Assembly: GCA_030374805.1 (NCBI GenBank)
Contig: JARGSG010000069.1
Location: 307,675 to 371,674, forward strand
Direction: 5' to 3'
Origin: Gracilaria gracilis
Taxonomy: Eukaryota; Rhodophyta; Florideophyceae; Gracilariales; Gracilariaceae
Length of the DNA: 64,000 bases
In this document: positions 57,354 through 64,000 of the stretch, in pieces
Position numbering within the stretch: the first letter of the stretch is position 1
Layout of the letters: each line of letters opens with the position of its first letter
Translations under genes and position numbers: made by a program
Notes under the pieces: model-generated
Database searches by the model: none
Told to the model about the DNA's origin: nothing
What the model saw: only the letters and a program-made list of their open reading frames with translations

Positions 57354-59150
57354 ATGGGCCTATATAGTCCGGACTCCGGCGGTGAGCCTAACGACCACTC
57401 GGACTCCAACAACTTGGCACTCGTACCATACTTGGCACCTTCGACTCTCATCGACACAGCGATGCCTACCAATAACAACAACACCTCCGGTAATCCCGGC
57501 GCTCCCCCAGGTGGGACTGCGCGAATGACCGCTGCCGGACCGCGGTTCCGGTCGGTACCCTTGCCCCAATCGTCGGGGGCTTCCGCTTCCGGCGCGGCGT
57601 ACGTTGCGACAGCAGCGGCTCCGGATCCAGCTCCTGTGTGGGATTGGTTCCATGCTAGCGTGCCGACAAATACGGGAGGATGGCCCAGTCTTGGGAGTCT
57701 CCGCGTACGCGATCCTCACCGCCATAGCGGCCTGTTTGCACAAGCCCCGTGGTTCAATGCCGAAGCCGTTCGGAATGAAGCGTTGATCAACTCCTACGCC
57801 ATTGAAGGTATCCTCCCCGGAGGGCTTCCCGTTAGCGTCGTCCGCTCATGGGACTGGCTTGCCCGTATCACGGTCCATCCAAATTGTCTCTGGTATACGA
57901 GAAGCGAGAGCCTGGCGTTCGCTCGCCGGGAGATTGCCCGCATTGGGTATGCGCGACATTTTCGGGCGCCGAACGAGCATCCAGTTCCGTCCCATTACGG
58001 GTTTGACGTGGCCTACTACCGTACGTTCGGCGAGGTTGAGTACGGAGATCGACTGGCTGTTGCCTTCGACGAGATAGACCGCTATGCGGATGTCGTCCAG
58101 CCCCACCAGGATCTCATCCTGTGGGCTCGTCCGATTCTTCGGGCCGAGTTCCGGTACCTCCGCAAGTCGTCGCGGCGCGAGTTCTTCGAAGGCCTCCGTC
58201 ACGAGAGGAAGTGGCGATCCCGCTTCGGGGTTCTGGTGCCGTACCAATGCTCGGAGGTTGAGCGAATCGCGGCGCGTTCCCGTCAAGGGCGATACGTTCC
58301 GCTGCCATCGTTCTGGCCGGCGGTCGAGGTCCCTCGAAGGTGCCATGTGGAGCTCCCCCCATGCCTGACATATGTCGGGTCGTACTACATGAAGAATCCG
58401 CCGCGCGGCCTTTGGAGCATCCTTGCCACCGAATGGACTGTCCGTGTCGCGGCTTTCCTCCTCTGGGAGGCGTATGATCATTACCGGCTTTGGTTTGTGC
58501 CGGAGATGATTCGCCGATCCATTCGGAATTTGGACCTCACCGATGTGCTGGGATCCGTCCGCAACGCGCGGGAAGTGGTGTCCTTGGTGGAGGTCATCGA
58601 CAGTGTCGAGTGGGACTCCGTGCCTGCTAGTCAGGTCTCCGAGGGTATCCGTCGGGTTACAGACCGGTCTCCCGGACGCGACGTCAACGCTGGCGACTTT
58701 ATGTACTTCGACCCATGGGAATGGGAGATAGTCACAGCCGCCGAGGCGCGGGAGCGGCGTCAGGTCGAGCGGAGCATCCCAGAGGGCCATCCTCGTGGGT
58801 TCGTCTTCGTCGACGACGAGGAGGACGAGAGCCTTGATGAGGCAGGGAGCCCTATGGACCAGGGAGCGGACCAGCAGATCGACGTGATCGACGTAACCGG
58901 AGATGACGGCGGATCCGCTGATGCGGTAGTGCAGGGTACGCCCAACTCGTTTGGCGCGTGGCAGGCCTCATCTGCTGCGGGCGGGGCCGGTTCGAGTACT
59001 GACCCCCAGGCGATCGTCATCCGCAGTTTCCTTCGCGGCATGGGTGTGCCCGTGTCTGACACGGTGACCGACTTGGCGCAGCTGCAGGGCCTTGCGGCTC
59101 AGTGGTTCGCCCAAGGTCATGGGTCCGGTTCCGGACCGTCCGGCGTGTGA
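57354..59150 (+). CDS. Hypothetical 598-aa ORF opposite to the Gypsy element
   Basis: First Met at 57354 (MGLYSPDSGG); the frame is open 32 codons further up to a TGA at 57255. No known domain. Residues 1-100 are rich in Asn, Pro, Gly and Ser (PTNNNNTSGNPGAPPGG); a central 300 residues are Trp/Arg/aromatic-rich and look folded (WDWFHASVPTNTGG, SWDWLARITVHPNCLWYTR, WRSRFGVLVPYQCSEVERIA); an acidic stretch follows (VDDEEDESLDEAGS) and a Gly/Ser-rich end. It has no stops over almost 1.8 kb and a sharp codon bias like the neighbouring pol, whose strand is opposite. It is either an antisense accessory gene of the element or a captured host gene. Confidence 0.55.
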   Translation: MGLYSPDSGGEPNDHSDSNNLALVPYLAPSTLIDTAMPTNNNNTSGNPGAPPGGTARMTAAGPRFRSVPLPQSSGASASGAAYVATAAAPDPAPVWDWFHASVPTNTGGWPSLGSLRVRDPHRHSGLFAQAPWFNAEAVRNEALINSYAIEGILPGGLPVSVVRSWDWLARITVHPNCLWYTRSESLAFARREIARIGYARHFRAPNEHPVPSHYGFDVAYYRTFGEVEYGDRLAVAFDEIDRYADVVQPHQDLILWARPILRAEFRYLRKSSRREFFEGLRHERKWRSRFGVLVPYQCSEVERIAARSRQGRYVPLPSFWPAVEVPRRCHVELPPCLTYVGSYYMKNPPRGLWSILATEWTVRVAAFLLWEAYDHYRLWFVPEMIRRSIRNLDLTDVLGSVRNAREVVSLVEVIDSVEWDSVPASQVSEGIRRVTDRSPGRDVNAGDFMYFDPWEWEIVTAAEARERRQVERSIPEGHPRGFVFVDDEEDESLDEAGSPMDQGADQQIDVIDVTGDDGGSADAVVQGTPNSFGAWQASSAAGGAGSSTDPQAIVIRSFLRGMGVPVSDTVTDLAQLQGLAAQWFAQGHGSGSGPSGV

Positions 59151-59436
59151 TCGAACTCCGTAGAGACCAATATCTCTTGGCCCTATCATTAAATGTGTCC
59201 GGTTGCTACCGGCTTTTAGCAAATTCTCTTCATCCCTCCCCCTCCTCAGGGGGCAGCACCCCGCGAGGCCCCTGTTCCTTATCTAAGGGAGGTATTCCGC
59301 TTGAAGCGGCAAATTCCTGTTCTTCGACTTCCTCTTCTTAGGCTTCTTCTTCGTCTTCTTCTTTTATTCCACTGTATCGTGGCTTGTCCGCAGAAGCGGC
59401 AAATGTTCCGCGTGAGCGGCATAGCTAATGTGGGGG
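59151..59436 (-). promoter_or_regulatory. 3' region of the Gypsy element with candidate polypurine tract
   Basis: On the minus strand, after the pol stop, a purine-rich agaagaagacgaagaagaag stretch (about 59,330-59,365) is followed by ccctgaggagggggaggga (about 59,233-59,251) and immediately by TGAAGAG, the form expected for a polypurine tract joined to a 3' LTR. If so, the LTR starts at 59,232 and extends toward lower coordinates through the opposite-strand ORF. Confidence 0.5.
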
Positions 59437-62400
59437 TTAACCCACTTGGGCTTTGTCGAGCGTTTCCGGTGTCGGCGTACCGGTCTTCCGGTGGTACTGA
59501 AGTACTTTCGAGCGGGGCAGGTGCTCGATAGGTTCGTGTGTGTCCTCCGAAGGGGGGTAGCTGTACCAGCGGACTTGGTATACCAGCTCTCCAGTAGAGT
59601 CTAGGCCGTGTTTGACTATACGGTCCACTACGAACTCGCGTTCGTAGACACTCCGCTCTGGCGCCTTGACCAGTGGGTCCTCGCCAGAGGCGTTCGATGG
59701 GTCCTCGTTAGCGAGGCGGACTGCTCTTCCACTGTCGTGGCGATCGCGGGTGATGGCCTTCGACTTCCGTCTAGGCGGCAATGCATCCTGTACCCCAGGT
59801 CTCGGTTGCGCTCCCCAGGGAGCTCCTCGGAGGGTTACGCTCCCCAGTGAGGGGTCTGGAGCCACTTGCTTCTGCGGTTGCTGTGGGATCCCGTCTGAAC
59901 GGACTCCGAGCTTCCGGTGTTCCGGCGAGATCGTCCCCATCGACGGGAAACCAACCTCCGTGTGAGGGGCTAGCGAGCGGTGTTCCGTTACGCTCGTTGA
60001 CGACGGTTCGCCGCCCACGGCGGACTGTGTGGTACCAACCGTCGCGGCGCCGTGGTGAGCCGTATCAATTACGGATCTCCCGGTTTTTGACGGCTCATCA
60101 CTCTCCGTGGCACGCGCGTGCCCACGGCGTGCGTTGTCATACGCATTGTCATCCTTCAAGGGAGGCGGTTCATCCACTGTGCGTGGCCCGTGTCCCGCCG
60201 TGCGCGCGTCCAACTTAATTGGCTTCTGTCCACCTAGAGTGGTGTCCACCTGTACTGATGTGGCCGTGTGCCCTGCGGTTTGCGTGCCATTATCGACCAA
60301 GTCGATTGCACCTCCCAAACTTGGGTCTGCCGTCACAGCACGGTCTTTACCAACCAATTTCTCTTCCGAATGATCGGTCTCCCCCGCTGTCGGGGCAACA
60401 TCGGTCTCCTCTTCATTCCGCAGTAGCGGTGCGTCGCCAGGTGTGCTCCCGGACGTCGGGTTTTGAACGGCGCCGCTGCTGTTGCGGGTCTGCGCGTCCT
60501 GTTTGGGCGTAGTCTCTCTAAGTGAGGACTTTGCTTGCAGCGGCGACGTTGAAGACCATAACTGGGCATCCCGTGACATTGGGCTTTCGACGGGGCGCTT
60601 ACTGTCACACGTCCGTGCGTTCTCCGTCCGCGACGGCAAAGCAACCTCCACTCCGTTCCTGGCGGTGTCCCGCGAGGGTGCAGTATCCGTTTGCAACGGC
60701 GTAGACTGCAAAGGAGCGGTGCACCCTGAATGAGCGTCCCCCTCCCCCTCCTTAGCTGGAGCGGCGGGGCCCGGAGCGATAATCCCAGTAGTGGGCACGA
60801 TGCGTGTGTGCACATACGCATCTGGCCCAATTTTCGGGGTACGTTCCGATTCCGTAGGGAGGTCGGCCAGACCGCGCGCGGCGTGCGGTAGAATTGACAG
60901 GCCGAGCGGGGCGTCCCTGCTAATAACCAGAGGCGCTGCCGGTGGGTAGCATCCGACCTGGTCAGTCGGGGATGGGCTTCTTGCACGGTGGGTTCCGGCG
61001 GTGGTGCCGGCGTAACGCGATCACGCGAGAAGCGTTCGTGTTCACCCTTGACGTCAAGGACAACCATTGTATCGGTAGTAGAAATAACCCTGTTAGGGCC
61101 GTGCGCTATCGGAGAAAGTTTATGGCGTTTCTCTTTTTCCGGATTGTAGTATTCTTTCCGGAGAAATACATAGCCACCTTCCTTGATGTGTGGGGCATTC
61201 TTTCGCACACGTGCGTCGAAGTTCCGCTTGTAGGCGGCTTGTGCCTTAGCGATTTGCTGCCCAACTACGGGAATGATTTGCTTCAGCCATTGCTTCCAGG
61301 CGTCCCTGTGTAGACGGGGTGAAGAGAACTTATCCAGCGTAGGTTGGGGCTCGACAGCCACCGATGGTGGGACACGCGATAAGACCAGTTCAAACGGAGA
61401 GATCTGGGTAGTGCGATGTACCTGCGTATTGTAGGCATATGTCACCGCATCGGTGTAGAGATCCCATTCCGGACGGGTGGTCGGCGACAAAGGGTTCGCA
61501 GCGCATTCAGCATGGTGCGATTGAAGCGCTCCACCTGGCCGTTACTTTGCGGATGGCAGGTCGTAGTATACCAGTTCTTAATGTCCAGTATTCGACAAAC
61601 GTCCTGAAGAACTTCGCAGTGAATTGCGACCCATTCTCCGATAGTAAATCAATCGGCGGTCCGTAGACAAACACCCAGTGAGTTACGAAAGCTTGCGCGA
61701 CCGCACTGGCGGTGATCTTCGTCAGAGGAACTGTCCGCACGAGCTTAGAAAAGCGGTCGGTTATGACCAGTAAAAACCGATTACCTCGGCGTGTCCTGAT
61801 AAACTCGCCGAGTATGTCAATCGCCACGAACTCGAGTGGGGCCCTTGCGGGGAAGAGTACCAACTGTTTGGAGTACTTCCGCAGTTTGACGCGGTTCTTG
61901 TGCACAACCAGAACATCCACGAGCAGTGGCATACGCATCAAACGCCATAGCTGGCCAGTAGAAGTCCTTTCTGAGGGTGTAGTAACAACTCCTTCCACCA
62001 GGGTGGGCTGACAACTTCGCGTAATGCGACAGATGCAAGACTCGAGATTGAAGCGAGTGGGGTACCACAATCTGTGGCCGGTCAGTAACCGTTCGAACCA
62101 AGAATCCTTGGTCGTTTATGCCAAAAGGCAGTTGAGCTCCACCGTTCAGACGGGCACGAACCTTATTGCAAAACGGGTCCGTATACTGTTCCCGAATCAA
62201 TTCTTCCGGTGTTATCGGCACGAACGATCCCGGTACTGGCTCCGTATCTGAAACGGCTAAGACAGCGTCATAGACGTCCCATCCTTCCAAATCTTCGTCT
62301 TCGTCATCCTCCATAAAGAAGCAGGGTATTTCCAGATCATCGACTGGCTCAGCTTCGGCCGCAGTCGGTAAGCGGGAAAGTGCATCAGCCTGAGTGTTCA

Positions 62401-64000
62401 GGTTTCCCTTCTTGTACTGCACGTCGAAGTCGAACTCCGATAATCTTAGCCTCCACCGCATCAAGCGGCCAGAGGGCTCCGCAATCGAGAGAAGCCATCG
62501 CAGAGCCGAATGGTCGGTATGAACGGTATAATGTCCTCCCATGAGGTACGGTCGCAGCGTCTGGAGAGCCCAGACTACTGCTAAGCATTCTTTTTCGGGT
62601 ACCGAGTAATTCCTTTCATGCACGTTAAGGCTTCGAGACCAAAAACCAATTGGAAGTCGTTCGCCACTCTCCGTGGTCTGAAACAGGGCACAGCCGATCT
62701 GAAAATTGCTGGCATCCGTATCGATGGCATAGGGCAATCCGAGTTTCGGCAGGGAAAGAATTGGCGGCGAAGTTACTGCGTCAATGAGCGATGAGAATGC
62801 CGTTGCCTTACGGTCATCGAATGGTTCCAGTTTCACTGGCTGTCCCTTTCGCAAGATTTCATTCAATGGAGCTGCTATATCCGCGAAGTGCGGAATAAAA
62901 CGGCGGTAGACATTGCAAAGGCCGAGGAAGGATCGCAGTTCTGTTTGCGTCCGTGGGTGTTTAGCCTCCTTGAGGGACCGCACGCGTACAGCGTCTATCG
63001 ATAGCCGTCCCGGACGGATTATGTGGCCGAGATATTTCACGGTATCGGTAAAGAACTCGCACTTCTTCAACTTCAGTGTAATGCCTGCCTCCCGTAGGAC
63101 TCGCATCACCTCCCGAACGTGGGTCAAGTGCTCGTCCAGGTTACTGGAGAACACAATGATGTCATCCAGGTATACCAGGCATGTTTTCCACTTAAAGCGG
63201 GCAAGCAAAATGTCCACTGCTCTTTGGAAAGTGGCAGGGGCGTTCGTGAGCCCGAAGGGCATCCGGTTGAATCGGTATAGTCCTTGATGACATACAAACG
63301 CCGTTTTATCACGGTCCTCTGCCCTAACTGGGACTTGCCAATATCCCCAGTTCGCGTCGAGGGTCGTGAACACTTTTGCGCTTCCGAGCGAATCGATACA
63401 TTCGTCCATCCTCGGGATGGGATACACATCCTTGACGGTAGCCGCGTTAAGCTTGCGGTAATCGATACAAAAACGCCAAGACCCATCGGGTTTGGGAGCG
63501 AGTACCACGGGCGAGGCCCATGGCGACTGGGCCGGTTCAATGACTCCGGCGCGGAGCATCTTCTCGACTTGAGTCTTCTCTTCTTCCCGGGCTGTTGGTC
63601 CTGCCCTGTAGGGGTGTTGCGAGATTGGCCGAGTGTTCGGCATCAAATCTATCCGATGTTCGGTGATCCCAATTTTCCCAAGGGAACCGTCCCACATGGG
63701 GGTGAACTCACATAGCATATCCCGTAACTTCTCACGGTGAGACTCTGGGACATGGTTAAAGTCTAGAGACTCGAGCTCCTGTACGGGGTCCTTCTTCTCA
63801 GATCCAGGTGATTCTGGCCTTCCTTCCGACAGTGTCGGCGTTGCTTCTTTCGACGAGTTCAACACTTCTTTACCCGACGAGTTCGGCTCAGCGTCTCCCG
63901 ACGAAGTCTTTGGTGCAGTTGTGTCAGCGCACTTCCCCTCTCCCTCCTCAGCTTCAAGAATTCCGAGAACCTCGGCGGTAGAGACCTGTGTGGGTACAAT
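59437..64000 (-). pseudogene. pol: Chromodomain Gypsy pol, frameshifted, 5' end beyond the window
   Basis: The first frame is open from the window edge down to 61,817: reverse transcriptase (LDANWGYWQVP, CLVYLDDIIVF), RNase H (DTDASNFQIG) and integrase zinc site (HYAKLSAHPGG, CSGC). A frameshift near 61,915 leads to FVAIDILGEF and LLSENGSQF (Glu where the second catalytic Asp is usual). A second near 61,600 leads to NGQVERFN and a third near 60,850 to the last frame (60,813-59,437). That ends with a chromodomain-like FVVDRIVKHG and LVYQVRWYSYPPSEDTHEPI. An unusually long low-complexity linker of some 400 codons separates integrase and chromodomain. At least three shifts make this copy inactive. 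Confidence 0.88.

Noticed and set aside
57846-58790. 314-codon minus-strand ORF opposite the 598-aa ORF
   Set aside because: Only part of the length is open, and the composition looks like the reverse reading of a GC-biased gene; the plus frame is longer and ends in a natural low-complexity tail. It is on the same strand as the Gypsy pol, so not fully excluded.

Overview
This is nuclear DNA from a eukaryote whose genes mostly lack introns, with a heavy load of transposable elements. Several uninterrupted host-type ORFs have TATA-like boxes 80-90 bases upstream, and the window holds LTR retrotransposons with 5-bp target duplications, pogo-like and Mutator-like transposase remnants and a decayed DNA transposon. 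There are no ribosome-binding sites or operons. The mix would suit an alga, perhaps a red alga with compact intron-poor genes, but no gene here proves the lineage.

Layout. Bases 1-3.8 kb hold remains of two DNA transposases (SWIM-finger Mutator-like; pogo-like with two in-frame stops). 6.1-9.6 kb is a divergent pair of paralogous, unrecognised three-helix membrane proteins (called the P family here). A third full member lies at 23.55-25.06 kb, a truncated one at 18.8-19.3 kb, and two C-terminal scraps at 13.8 and 37.9 kb. 10-14 kb and 37.7-42.1 kb are the two arms of a roughly 4-kb inverted repeat about 23.7 kb apart. Each arm carries an intact Arg/Asp-rich tandem-repeat protein (RTD) and one copy of a small basic protein (F3). 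Three more F3 units lie in direct orientation at 25-28.5 kb and 36-37.4 kb. A separate duplicated block (14.1-16.4 kb and 28.7-35.9 kb) carries two further unnamed small genes: F1, and F2, which has an MGxxCSC acylation-type N terminus. The second block is split by a young Copia element (29,988-34,959).

42.9-44.6 kb is a fused metabolic gene: an intact leucine-dehydrogenase-like (GLFV family) domain followed by a decayed FAD amine-oxidase (sarcosine-oxidase-like) domain. 44.9-50.2 kb is an intact chromodomain Ty3/Gypsy element. It abuts an older decayed Gypsy copy (50.2-55.9 kb) that is itself interrupted by a 2.06-kb DNA transposon with 24-bp terminal inverted repeats. 57.3-64 kb holds another chromodomain Gypsy element on the minus strand, running off the window. 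Beyond its polypurine tract is a long ORF on the opposite strand.

The most unusual points are the P, RTD, F1, F2 and F3 families, which look host-encoded, are duplicated locally and match nothing I recognise; the dehydrogenase-oxidase fusion; the half-tRNA primer site and frame-shifted gag/pol of the Copia element; and the opposite-strand ORF of the last Gypsy element. No family assignment was checked by database search.
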